A stretch of DNA of 64,000 nucleotides from Pseudomonas taiwanensis (GTDB lineage: Bacteria > Pseudomonadota > Gammaproteobacteria > Pseudomonadales > Pseudomonadaceae): NCBI RefSeq assembly GCF_013393345.1, contig NZ_QJRF01000074.1:224612-288611 (forward strand), given 5' to 3'. The translations under genes and the position numbers were made by a program. Each line of letters starts with the position of its first letter. Position 1 is the first letter of the stretch. Under the pieces are notes generated by a model. It had not been told where the DNA came from. It saw nothing but the letters and a program-made list of their open reading frames with translations, and did no database searches. Below are positions 42,601-50,314 of this stretch, piece after piece.

Positions 42601-42820
42601 GTGCCTGAGTCGCTTCATTGACGATTGGGTGGAGCTCGCAACTACTCATCGCAATAATCTTCGCTTTCAGAGTGGGGGGCGTGCTCACGCGAACCTAATC
42701 CGGCCCTTCCGGGAGCCTGGGCGGGGGTGGGAAACGCTGCAATCGCTCCGGAGTGTGGATACCCCACTCAAACTCAAGGTCCCCATGGTGCAGGAAAATG
42801 CGGCGGGGAGTCAGCTATGA
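39605..42820 (+). CDS. drmA: DrmA-like SF2 helicase (DISARM-related)
   Basis: A 1071-aa protein. The N-terminal 430 residues are family-specific, with an acidic insertion (about 58-76). The helicase core has Walker A WFPTGGGKTEAY at about 450, IIKRYTLRLLTIQQFERA (motif Ia), DELH in VIQDELHLISGP (motif II) and SEYIQASSRVGRDSKRLPG (motif VI). A four-Cys element, CPACATPIV and CPNPFC, lies inside the core and may bind zinc. Together with the DUF1998 gene behind it, this matches DrmA of DISARM defence systems. The stop overlaps the next start (ATGA). Codon use and G+C are lower than in the core genes. Confidence 0.82.
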   Translation: MDRQEKEELRKQFVGEVFARLVGPSSPSEELREKPNKRYLTGMLFPKGATTRGATADEDDLAGDSSVDDDQAESESAMDMLFQKLPASVGLTFAIDEEETKIHVELGGARYLRQAAELVAEEVDSEEAHKKGSKRRHLVWKRISLVQGATGELVEFSAASDGEQERLVFGGRASLRLYIRRAQGVRIATVSLVNESTTGEEEFLQVENILFQVRMKCRPVNGVTAYPDPPTISEDIESEELALQYRALPAFAVGHGCGVEWPEAILGRVESVAVDFVPSLEVPPVTTDIDSLPDDVKAALSIFRLQDSEFDPIPAFSRFISAYQEWYDVLAKASFPERFKKPRDRILLRIDGAIKRMQDGVQLLTSESASMDVFRLANRAMLLSIARAAANRDREPGQVYEDVSLAAINPEDFRWRPFQLAFFLLSLRGLWESDHADRSIVDLIWFPTGGGKTEAYLAVAAFEMIRRRVIEGERGGGTAIIKRYTLRLLTIQQFERAGSLICALETLRRAGAIPGVTAFSLGLWVGKDSSPNDYTHAVADLNKIRSAIGKVEGVKVPLKQCPACATPIVPSPKDEGDEGVGLRLADGAVEVFCPNPFCSFHEALPISFIDEHLYAYPPTMLLGTIDKFAMLAWRDEARAFFGTGGHVSPPSLVIQDELHLISGPLGTLAGIYEAAIDTAIGCLGARAKYICATATIRRADDQIRKLYGREASLFPPPGLDAADSFYSKSESNVAGRLYIGAMGQGHTPTFSNVITAAALLAAGGVMRQRVAELADTWWTLVAYHNSKRELGKTLSLARDDIPARLKALGEKRTVSGAGVKELSANLRDSEIPEALHQLGIAIPDQSALDFVACTNMLSVGVDVQRLGLMMVNGQPKTVSEYIQASSRVGRDSKRLPGIVLALFSPSKPRDRSHYEFFRAFHKGYYRHVEPTSVTPFAQPAQDRGLHGAFLALVRMVSAIHANNHASKISTKSDEIWQLAEVFLNRVDEARDGDILESRECLSRFIDDWVELATTHRNNLRFQSGGRAHANLIRPFREPGRGWETLQSLRSVDTPLKLKVPMVQENAAGSQL

Positions 42821-44610
42821 AGCGTGAAATCCGATCCAGTGCAGTTGCCGGAATGGCCGGAGTAGGTGCGGTCATTGATGTAGGTCAGGAGTCTTTCCTG
42901 ATACCGGGCATCGATTTGTGGAAGCAGGCTCAACTCAGGGTCATTGATCTCAGGCGTCTATCGTCCCGATTGCACAAGGTTCTCAAGGCGCCGAAGGAGG
43001 AGAATCCGACATTAATGGTTCGCAGATTTCCTCGTGCAATGTTCTGCGAAAAGTGCCGTAGCCTGACAAGCTGGAGGACGGATATGGAGAAGGAAGCCTC
43101 CGAACCTGTCTGTCCAAGTAACAGCTGTGGTGGAAAATTGGTTCCGATGAGGTTTGTTGCTGCTTGCGAGAACGGCCATCTGGACGATATTGACTGGGGC
43201 TTCTGGGCTCACAGTGGTAATCACGGGGCGAAGGGGGGATGCAAGGTTAGAAACCGATTGCATTTTGTCGTAGATGTGAAAGCTGCGACCGGGGGACTTG
43301 CGTCCCTGCGTGTCGAGTGCAAAGACTGCGGAAGTTCCCGAACGCTTGAGGATCTCGCTAGCAAGGTTATCGTGAAGGAGATGTTTCGAAATTGCACCGG
43401 CCGGCATCCGTGGATATTCGGAAAACAAGAAGAATGTACTGCGGACGTCGTCGTCCTCCAGCGCGGGGCCACCAACCTCCACTATCCGAGCACGATTTCT
43501 GCGCTTGATATCCCTGCCGATGTAGTCGAAAACCCTGCTGTCGAGTTCGCTGAGCAGGTCAAGCAGCATCCAAGGTATCAGAAAGTACTCAGTCTGATTA
43601 GAGATACTGAAGGGGACAATGGGGATTACATCGAGGAAGTTGTTGGATTTATGGCTGATGCAGTCGGATGTGATCCATCAGTCGTTCTGGATGTCTTGCA
43701 GGCAGATGCTGACGGCCGGCCCCTTGTTGCGGGAAACACTGCAAGCCAAGAAGCTGTAATCGATCAAGAGCTCTTGTTGGATGAAGAATGGCGAACGATC
43801 GAAAAGGCGCTGCATGACGGTGAACTGGTCAGTCAGAATTTTTCGGCTGTCAGAGAGGCGATAGCTCAATCCGCACCTAAATGGATGAAGCAGCTTATTG
43901 GTGGAGTGCTGTTGATCAGGCGTCTGAGGGAAGTTAGGGCCTATCTCGGTTTTCAACGAGTCAAGCCGGGAACTCCGGACAAGACCGTTCGCCCGGATGT
44001 AGGAGCAAACGAGCGTTGGCTGCCCGCGGCGGAGGTATTTGGAGAAGGCATCGTACTTGCGCTCGACTTCGACATGCTCGAAAACTGGGCGTCTAGCATT
44101 CCTGAAGGTGAGCAGAATGTGCTCGGTGCTCTGGAGCAGAAGCGACTCGACGAGAACTTCTGGTTCCTTCCTAGAGTGGACCCGGTGTTTCTCTCCATTC
44201 ATACGCTCACCCATCTGCTGCTGCGGCGAATAACCTTCGAGTGTGGCTATTCATCTTCCTCCCTGAGGGAGCGCCTCTACTTTAATAGGGAGAAGAGATA
44301 CGCGGCCATTATGATCTTTACAGCAGATGGCGACTCTGAAGGTTCATTGGGGGGACTGGTTCGCCAGGGGCGTGAGGATCGCTTAGCTCAATCGATCATC
44401 GAGGCATTAGACCAAGGGCGCTGGTGCTCGGCCGATCCAGTCTGTTCCGAAACAGCCGGCCAGGGACTTGGGGGCTTCAATCACGCCGCGTGTCACGCAT
44501 GTAGTTTGGTTTCTGAAACAAGTTGTGTATCTGCTAATACCCTTTTGGATCGACGTATGTTGTTCGATCCGGTGTGGGGGTTGTTGAAGTACATGGAAAG
44601 CTCGAAATGA
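42817..44610 (+). CDS. drmB: DrmB-like DUF1998 protein (DISARM-related)
   Basis: A 597-aa protein with the DUF1998 domain found next to DrmA. It begins KREIRSSAVAGMAGVGAVID, then FPRAMFCEKC and CPSNSCGGKL (first zinc-ribbon-like Cys set), ACENGHLDDIDW, VECKDCG, SIHTLTHLLLRRITFECGY (typical DUF1998 core) and CHACSLVSETSC near the end. In DISARM, DrmA and DrmB form the complex that senses foreign DNA. GGGGAG precedes the ATG, which overlaps the drmA stop; its own stop overlaps the next start in the same way. Confidence 0.85.
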   Translation: MKREIRSSAVAGMAGVGAVIDVGQESFLIPGIDLWKQAQLRVIDLRRLSSRLHKVLKAPKEENPTLMVRRFPRAMFCEKCRSLTSWRTDMEKEASEPVCPSNSCGGKLVPMRFVAACENGHLDDIDWGFWAHSGNHGAKGGCKVRNRLHFVVDVKAATGGLASLRVECKDCGSSRTLEDLASKVIVKEMFRNCTGRHPWIFGKQEECTADVVVLQRGATNLHYPSTISALDIPADVVENPAVEFAEQVKQHPRYQKVLSLIRDTEGDNGDYIEEVVGFMADAVGCDPSVVLDVLQADADGRPLVAGNTASQEAVIDQELLLDEEWRTIEKALHDGELVSQNFSAVREAIAQSAPKWMKQLIGGVLLIRRLREVRAYLGFQRVKPGTPDKTVRPDVGANERWLPAAEVFGEGIVLALDFDMLENWASSIPEGEQNVLGALEQKRLDENFWFLPRVDPVFLSIHTLTHLLLRRITFECGYSSSSLRERLYFNREKRYAAIMIFTADGDSEGSLGGLVRQGREDRLAQSIIEALDQGRWCSADPVCSETAGQGLGGFNHAACHACSLVSETSCVSANTLLDRRMLFDPVWGLLKYMESSK

Positions 44611-46232
44611 GATTGCCGAAGTTGAGGCAACTTACCGAAGAGCAGAAACAGATTTACCTCTATGCACCTTTGGATAGTCATGTGCTGGTACAAGGGCCTC
44701 CAGGTACTGGGAAGACGCTCATTGCATGTTTAAGGGCTATCGAGCTGCAGAAAAGGAAGGTGCCAGTTGTGCTTGGCATGTTCAACCAAGTATTGATGAC
44801 CTATTCCTCAAATGCCGGAGTTGATGCTCCTATACCCTCCCAGACAGTGCATTCCTGGTTTAGGGAATGGTGGCGCGCGAGCGGTTTGCCTCCGCACCCT
44901 GGTGCATCTGGCCGAATTGCTGTGCAGGTTCCATATGAGGAAAAAGATTCAGCTAAGGAGGTCGGTGTATATTGGTGCAGCAATGAATGGCGGCCTTGGG
45001 AGACGCGTAGGGGTGTTTGGATGGTTGACTCGGAGGTGTACTTTCGGAACCCGGACGCATTTGAAAAATGGACGTTATGGCCTGAGCCTCCGGTTATTGA
45101 CGACAACAAAAACCGTATCGATTGGGGAGAGGTCTCAAGACATCTGATTAACAATGACGAGCTTATTGGTGACTCTTTGCTCAATCTTGGTGTTCTGTTA
45201 GTAGATGAGGGGCAGGATTTCCCTCCAGCTTTTTACGCATTTCTGAGAGTGTTGTCTGCGCTTGGCCGGATGAGAAAGGTAAGTAATCCACTTCAGTGCT
45301 TTGTTCTGGCTGATGAGAATCAGCAGTTAACCGAAGAGAATTCAACTATCGAGCAGATCTATACTGAGCTAAAAATAATTGAGAAAAATAGATATCTTTT
45401 GCTAGATAATTTTAGAAATTCTAGGGAAATTGCTGAGTTGGCAAGGCGGTTTTTTGCTGATGTTGGTGTATTGCCAAGGCTGCCAACTAGAACATCTGAG
45501 AAGCCTTTGTATGAAATTTGTGCCGATAGATCTGTTATAGTTGAGAGGATTCTGACTTGGATTGTCAATAATCCGTTGAAGGAAGTTGGTGTTGTGGTTT
45601 TTGAAGAAGGGACGCGTGAAGATCTGGTTGATAGATTGCGAGGTGTAGTGCGTCGAATCAAAGGGCGGGTCATTACAGTTCAAACTTACTCTTGGTCATC
45701 TCGACGCCAGAATCCAGCTAATAAATTGGTCTTTGATGGTGCTGATGTCGTAACAGTTTTGAACATGCAAAGTTGCAAGGGGCTTGAGTTTGATGCTGTA
45801 TTTATTGTCGACTCTCAGGAGGCTGCAATAGGGATATATGGCGCTGATAAGTACAAGATGCAGATGTTTGTTGCGGTTTCTCGAGCTAGAGATTGGGTTA
45901 GTCTGCTCGACGCGGGTCCTCGTGCAGGGCATGGAGTTTATCAAGAGATTCTTCCTGGTGAAGAGTATCTGTCGCGAGAAAATTCCACTTTGCCTAGCCA
46001 CATAGAATTTTCAGTAACGCCTGATGGCTTGCACTCCGCTGATAAAAATCCACAGTCACCTGACTGGTTTATTGAGATTGAGCGGCTCGCTAGGAAATTG
46101 AGACTGCCACTAATCGACAAGCGTAAAAGGGGCGGTGCGGTTTGGGTGACGGCAGGCCATGAACACGCGAACTTGCTTGAGTCTCTTGGCTTTAAGTACA
46201 AGGCCGATCGTGGTGAATGGTGGAGGAAATAA
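44607..46232 (+). CDS. Second SF1 (UvrD-like) helicase
   Basis: A 541-aa protein. TEEQKQIYLYAP (Q-motif-like), Walker A VLVQGPPGTGKTLIA at about residue 35, HSWFREWW, Walker B LLVDEGQDFPPAFY at about 200, LLDNFRNSREIAELA (motif IV region), VLNMQSCKGLEFDAVFIVD (motif V) and VAVSRARDW (motif VI) show a full helicase core. A C-terminal add-on of about 80 residues (WFIEIERLARKLRLPLI and LGFKYKADRGEWWRK) is not part of the core. ATGA overlap with drmB and one-base overlap with the next gene place it firmly in the operon. G+C falls sharply in its second half. Confidence 0.82.
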   Translation: MRLPKLRQLTEEQKQIYLYAPLDSHVLVQGPPGTGKTLIACLRAIELQKRKVPVVLGMFNQVLMTYSSNAGVDAPIPSQTVHSWFREWWRASGLPPHPGASGRIAVQVPYEEKDSAKEVGVYWCSNEWRPWETRRGVWMVDSEVYFRNPDAFEKWTLWPEPPVIDDNKNRIDWGEVSRHLINNDELIGDSLLNLGVLLVDEGQDFPPAFYAFLRVLSALGRMRKVSNPLQCFVLADENQQLTEENSTIEQIYTELKIIEKNRYLLLDNFRNSREIAELARRFFADVGVLPRLPTRTSEKPLYEICADRSVIVERILTWIVNNPLKEVGVVVFEEGTREDLVDRLRGVVRRIKGRVITVQTYSWSSRRQNPANKLVFDGADVVTVLNMQSCKGLEFDAVFIVDSQEAAIGIYGADKYKMQMFVAVSRARDWVSLLDAGPRAGHGVYQEILPGEEYLSRENSTLPSHIEFSVTPDGLHSADKNPQSPDWFIEIERLARKLRLPLIDKRKRGGAVWVTAGHEHANLLESLGFKYKADRGEWWRK

Positions 46233-47986
46233 TGAAACAGTTGGAGATAAATGTGGGCCGGGGGCCTGGTGGAGATGTATTTCCTGCGTCAGAGAAAACG
46301 GGTTTAGCTAGTGAAAGTTATGTGCACGAAAAGCCAATGCCATTTGGGCCGGATGATGGTGGACGTCAGGCAACCGAAATGGTTGAGGAGAGCACCAAAG
46401 TGGGAGGTGCTTCCGGCGCACGATTATTTTTCCCCTGTAATCGCGAAGATGCTCTGATACTTCTCGGTGGTTTATGCATTTCTGAGTTTTTCCCAGTGCC
46501 CGATGTAAAGCTCGCTATTCAAGAGGCGGGCATTGCGTTGCTTGAGGGGGGGCTGCGCTCGGAAGAGGAGGTTCTTCTACACTCCGGGCGGACGGAGAAG
46601 TTTCCTGTGTTGATCGAGGTTTTTCCTGTTGTTGCTTTGATGCGACCGCGAATTCTCGAGCATAAGGACGTGATCAAGCTTTGGTTTCGCACTAGCTCAG
46701 AAGCCGACGAGTTTAAGTTTAGACCAGTAGATGAGTTTGATACCGAAACTTATTCTTGTGAAGTCGATGCCGCGCTTTTTGGATGGGCGGGTGAGCCACG
46801 CTTTTTGGTTCGGTCAGCAGCCTCTTTTCAACGAGTAGGATTGATCGCCGATCGATTCGCGGCCGGCGTAGGTTCGGTCTTGTCTTTGGGTAATGCCAGG
46901 CCGGATTGTAGAGCGGCGATCACAGAGTTCTTGGGGAGCTCTTGTAAGAAAGGAGCGTCTTCGGGTTTCGATTTTGTGACCGCATTTAGAGTTGCTCTTG
47001 AGCAGCGCGAAATAGATTTAAATTGCCAGGAAGCTATAGTTTCCGCATTTTTAGGTGCCGATGATCCCTCTCCTCGCCACCTGCTAAGTCGGGTTGCCGC
47101 AGGGTTTGCCAGTAGTGTAAAGGGAGGACATGAAGAGGAGGGGGATCGAAAGTGGCTTGAAGTTGCCGATGCTGTGATTCGCAATAGGATCGCTTTAACT
47201 GGTGACTGGTTGTCTGACGAAAAGTCTATCTTGCTTCGAGGTACACTGCTTGCGCTGATAGTCGATAACGTACAGGCGTTGGATGTATTTCTTGATGCGG
47301 AAAAACCTGCTGGTGTAAGAGTTTCTACTATCGCAGCATTTTTCGTGGGACTTAAGCAAGGGGTGATAAGCACTTCGTGGAAGGTGAAGAAGGTAAATGC
47401 TCGTCAAATTTCTTTAGTGGCTGCAATGATCGCGAAAGCTAGTGTCGATCCTTCGCGGGATATGGGAGGGTTGTTCTCAGTTTCGGAGTTTTTAGTAAAT
47501 GCCTCCTGGGTTACGTCGATTATTGCCAGTGGTGAGAGTTTGGTTGAGTGGATGGAGGAGGTAGGGGAGGGGAAATACGGATATATACAAAAATGGATTT
47601 CTGGTTTCGATAGCTCAGAATTTGAGGTGCTGGGGGGAGGGCGAATACCTGGGTCGTTTCTTGTAAAATTGGGTTCAGAACACTTGGTTGAGATTTCTAG
47701 TTATCATTCCGTAGATCCCGAGATCCATTCGATTAGATTTTATCTTGATGAGCGTCAAAAACTTCGGAAGGTAAAAGACTTAGAGTCTATTCGCGCGGGA
47801 GGGTCAAGATTATGGTACCCGGGATTTGATGAGACGGGTTCTCGGTTCTTATTTTGTGATATTTATTCTCTGCCGGATATAAAGGGTGTGAACGCAATAA
47901 TGCGGATGCTTCCTGGGGCGTTGGAATTTTATGCTTTGCCGCGGAAGACTCCTAGGTCTAGAAGGGTTAAGGTAGATCGTCTTTGA
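46232..47986 (+). CDS. Unrecognised 584-aa protein, last gene of the defence operon
   Basis: I do not recognise this family. The stop of the preceding helicase and this ATG share one base (TAATG), and GGAGGA precedes it, so it is translated with the operon. No signal peptide, transmembrane helix, Walker motif or nuclease motif is visible. The first 65 residues are Gly/Glu-rich and probably flexible; the rest is globular, with RLFFPCNREDALILLGGLC near residue 69, a helical middle (CQEAIVSAFLGADDPSPRHL, about 268-290) and RLWYPGFDETGSRFLFCDIY near the end. Ends basic (RKTPRSRRVKVDRL). It is markedly AT-rich compared with core genes, so it is acquired DNA. It may be the effector or specificity factor of the system. 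Confidence 0.7.
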   Translation: MKQLEINVGRGPGGDVFPASEKTGLASESYVHEKPMPFGPDDGGRQATEMVEESTKVGGASGARLFFPCNREDALILLGGLCISEFFPVPDVKLAIQEAGIALLEGGLRSEEEVLLHSGRTEKFPVLIEVFPVVALMRPRILEHKDVIKLWFRTSSEADEFKFRPVDEFDTETYSCEVDAALFGWAGEPRFLVRSAASFQRVGLIADRFAAGVGSVLSLGNARPDCRAAITEFLGSSCKKGASSGFDFVTAFRVALEQREIDLNCQEAIVSAFLGADDPSPRHLLSRVAAGFASSVKGGHEEEGDRKWLEVADAVIRNRIALTGDWLSDEKSILLRGTLLALIVDNVQALDVFLDAEKPAGVRVSTIAAFFVGLKQGVISTSWKVKKVNARQISLVAAMIAKASVDPSRDMGGLFSVSEFLVNASWVTSIIASGESLVEWMEEVGEGKYGYIQKWISGFDSSEFEVLGGGRIPGSFLVKLGSEHLVEISSYHSVDPEIHSIRFYLDERQKLRKVKDLESIRAGGSRLWYPGFDETGSRFLFCDIYSLPDIKGVNAIMRMLPGALEFYALPRKTPRSRRVKVDRL

Positions 47987-48164
47987 TTTCTTGGTCTTGT
48001 GCGTAAAAGACGGTTTTGGTTGGGGCTTTTGATTGAGATGTGATTTTCAAGATTAGCAAAATTCTGATTTCATGCTACTTGAGTTCCTTGATTCCTATGA
48101 ATAAGGAATTTTTTGGTGGGTTGAATGGGGAGTTTTTCTATGAGAATTATTTTGGTGTGGGGTT
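47987..48164. other. AT-rich gap between converging defence operons
   Basis: 178 bases, unusually T-rich on the + strand with many TTTT runs. The two operons end here from opposite sides. A 68-codon + strand frame crosses it and the vsr 3' end but lacks a ribosome site. T-runs may serve termination, though no stable hairpin is clear. Confidence 0.5.
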
Positions 48165-48650
48165 TTATTGTGTAATTTTTGGTGTTGGTTTAATTTTTTG
48201 CCCTGAAATTTCCAAAGTAACCTTTTCGTCTTCGCGGATGAAATAGGTAGAGCGATCAAGTACGTTGGAGTATTCAATGCGGCTCGGCCCGCGCAAAGCA
48301 CACTCCCAGATTATCAATATGCGCCATCCTAATGCTTGCAGGGCATCTAGGGTTATTCTGTCCCTTATTGCATTGCCCTCAAGTTTGCTAGTCCAAAATT
48401 CTTTTCGTGTGGTTGGTTCTTTTGAAAGATTGCATCCATGCGCATGCCAGAAGCAGCCATGGACAAATACAACCGTTCGGAAGCGTGGAAAAACAAGGTC
48501 AGGACGGCCAGGTAGAGTCTTGACGTGAAGTCGATAGCGTAGGCCGCGTGCGTGAAGCCCGCGCCGGATCAGCATTTCAGGCTTGGTATCGCGACCGCGG
48601 ATGCGGCTCATATTGAGCTGACGTTGTTCGGAGGTGAGTACGTCGACCAT
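48165..48650 (-). CDS. vsr: Very-short-patch mismatch endonuclease
   Basis: A 161-aa Vsr protein that nicks at T:G mismatches arising from deaminated 5-methylcytosine. Family motifs: LTSEQRQLNMSRIRGRDTKP, LPGRPDLVF (catalytic Asp), VVFVHGCFWHAHGC (zinc and active-site His) and FWTSKLEGNAIRD. It normally accompanies a Dcm-type methylase, as here (same operon). It starts eight bases after the DUF2357 gene. A short C-terminal tail (KIKPTPKITQ) is extra. Confidence 0.94.
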   Translation of the reverse strand: MVDVLTSEQRQLNMSRIRGRDTKPEMLIRRGLHARGLRYRLHVKTLPGRPDLVFPRFRTVVFVHGCFWHAHGCNLSKEPTTRKEFWTSKLEGNAIRDRITLDALQALGWRILIIWECALRGPSRIEYSNVLDRSTYFIREDEKVTLEISGQKIKPTPKITQ

Positions 48651-48658
48651 TTACCCTC

Positions 48659-50311
48659 CTATGCAATAGCATCGGCGACAATACTTCTCAGGCAAGCTCG
48701 GAGGTCAGTTGTGCTCATTCCCGGTCGTAGTGTAACCGCGCCAAATCGAAACTTTTCGCGATATTGCGGATGAAACAGGCGTCCCGGTACTGGTGTTTTG
48801 TGGAAATCGGATGTGAGGGCAGGCACATGTGGTGTGAGTAGATAGGCTGCCGTCACAACGCCTTCGATATGGCCACCTAGTGTCTTCTGAACCAGGGCGT
48901 CGCGATAAGTATGGATCGAGTTTAGAGCTTCATTCAGTCCATCGTTTATGCGGTACTTAGCATCCAGGACAATCACTCTTCGATCTGACCTACCGAAACC
49001 TGAGCCGGCGAAGACAATGTCTGGGATCATTGTGCGGCTGAAACTTCCTTCGCCGCTGGGCTCGACCCAATATTCGCGGTACTGCCTCTGGAAGCACAGC
49101 TCCTTTTCTGCATCTATCGGCACAATTATGGAGCCAGAGGCTATCGTCACGTTGTTTGTGGCATCGGTGATGAATAGGTTGCCTAAGTTCGTGCCGGAAG
49201 GGTTATATTCCGCGATAGCAGCGCGCAGAAGGCGAAGAAAGCACCAGAGCTCATACAGCTCGTAAGTTCTCGCTAGAGGCATCTGCAAAAAATCGCCGAA
49301 CAACGCCGCGAGCCCCAGATTCATGTCTTGCCACAGTCGGTAGAAGCGATGATAGGTCGGATCGTTGCGGAACAGCGAGGACATATGTAACAGTGCCGGC
49401 CCGTCACCCACCTCAGCCATGAAGCCCGAACCTGCGGCATTCTTGAGCCTACGTCCGATATGACGTGCTCGGACCGCCCAGCTATCTGCTGCTGTGATAG
49501 TTTCTAGGTCGTTCGGTGTGCTGGTCTTTGCAAGTACGTCAGCGACACCAGAAAGCCATGAGGCCCACGACTTAAGGCAGGCTTTGATCTGGCGATGTTC
49601 AGGTATGTCCACGCTATTCCGGCGATGCCGCAACTTGATCTTTGCCGGCAGGTGTCCCTTGAGTGCGGCTGGCAGCCTGGACGGTCTAACCATCTCAGAG
49701 TGGATTACGCCGGATCGGAATGATTTGATGATCTCCGGTCCTGTTGCCCGTCTCGCTTGGTGTGAGGCTACGGTTATCTCCTCAGCACGTAGATAGTGGC
49801 GAGGCGAACGAGCGATTGCGGCAATCGTTTCGACAATTTCCTCTGTACGTGAACGCAGGAACTCGAGTCGCGCAAGTGGGGGGGGTCTGTTGCCCGATTG
49901 GCGTGCAATTCCTTTGCGGAATGCACTTAGTGAGAATAGTGCGAAAGTATCCTCAAGCACCTCGCGTACCATCGTGTCAAAATCTTCGCGGGTGAGTTTG
50001 TGTAAGTCCGGGTCAGTAGTTATTTGGAAACGGCGCGTACCTGTGCCGGGGATACGAAGTGCTGCCTCAATCACTCCGGCATGAAAGCCAGGTTTCCAGC
50101 GCCAGCGTGCTACATCCGGCTGACGGGAACGTAGTGCTTCCGCCGGTACATCATCAATTAGTAGTTCGGCAGCCAGTGCGTCTTCGCAGTCCCTCAGCTC
50201 AAACAGATACGTAGTCGCTTCCCGAATGGCTCCCTCGGGAACTGCATTAGGCACGGGCCAGACCTGCCATGCCTCTCCATCGCGTTCGGCTTGAATGTAG
50301 AGGGCTGTCAT
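48659..50311 (-). CDS. DUF2357/PD-(D/E)XK restriction endonuclease, McrC-like subunit
   Basis: A 550-aa protein. The N-terminal two thirds hold the DUF2357 region, all-alpha with basic stretches (HLPAKIKLRHRRNSVDIPEH). Near residue 420 the nuclease core reads MIPDIVFAG then RRVIVLDAKYRI, a clear PD...DxK motif. RTYELYELWCFLRLL in between is typical of McrC/LlaJI R2-like nucleases. It follows the McrB-like gene by three bases and works with it, the ATPase driving cleavage. Recognition specificity cannot be deduced. Confidence 0.82.
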   Translation of the reverse strand: MTALYIQAERDGEAWQVWPVPNAVPEGAIREATTYLFELRDCEDALAAELLIDDVPAEALRSRQPDVARWRWKPGFHAGVIEAALRIPGTGTRRFQITTDPDLHKLTREDFDTMVREVLEDTFALFSLSAFRKGIARQSGNRPPPLARLEFLRSRTEEIVETIAAIARSPRHYLRAEEITVASHQARRATGPEIIKSFRSGVIHSEMVRPSRLPAALKGHLPAKIKLRHRRNSVDIPEHRQIKACLKSWASWLSGVADVLAKTSTPNDLETITAADSWAVRARHIGRRLKNAAGSGFMAEVGDGPALLHMSSLFRNDPTYHRFYRLWQDMNLGLAALFGDFLQMPLARTYELYELWCFLRLLRAAIAEYNPSGTNLGNLFITDATNNVTIASGSIIVPIDAEKELCFQRQYREYWVEPSGEGSFSRTMIPDIVFAGSGFGRSDRRVIVLDAKYRINDGLNEALNSIHTYRDALVQKTLGGHIEGVVTAAYLLTPHVPALTSDFHKTPVPGRLFHPQYREKFRFGAVTLRPGMSTTDLRACLRSIVADAIA

Positions 50312-50314
50312 TGG

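Noticed and set aside
38023..47986. Calling the operon a standard DISARM class 1 or 2
   Set aside because: No phospholipase D (DrmC), no DrmD or DrmE and no methylase in the operon. Only DrmA and DrmB are comparable.
48040..48246. A 68-codon + strand frame in the AT-rich gap
   Set aside because: No ribosome site, strange composition (Phe and Tyr rich) and overlap with the end of vsr. It reads as AT-rich non-coding sequence.
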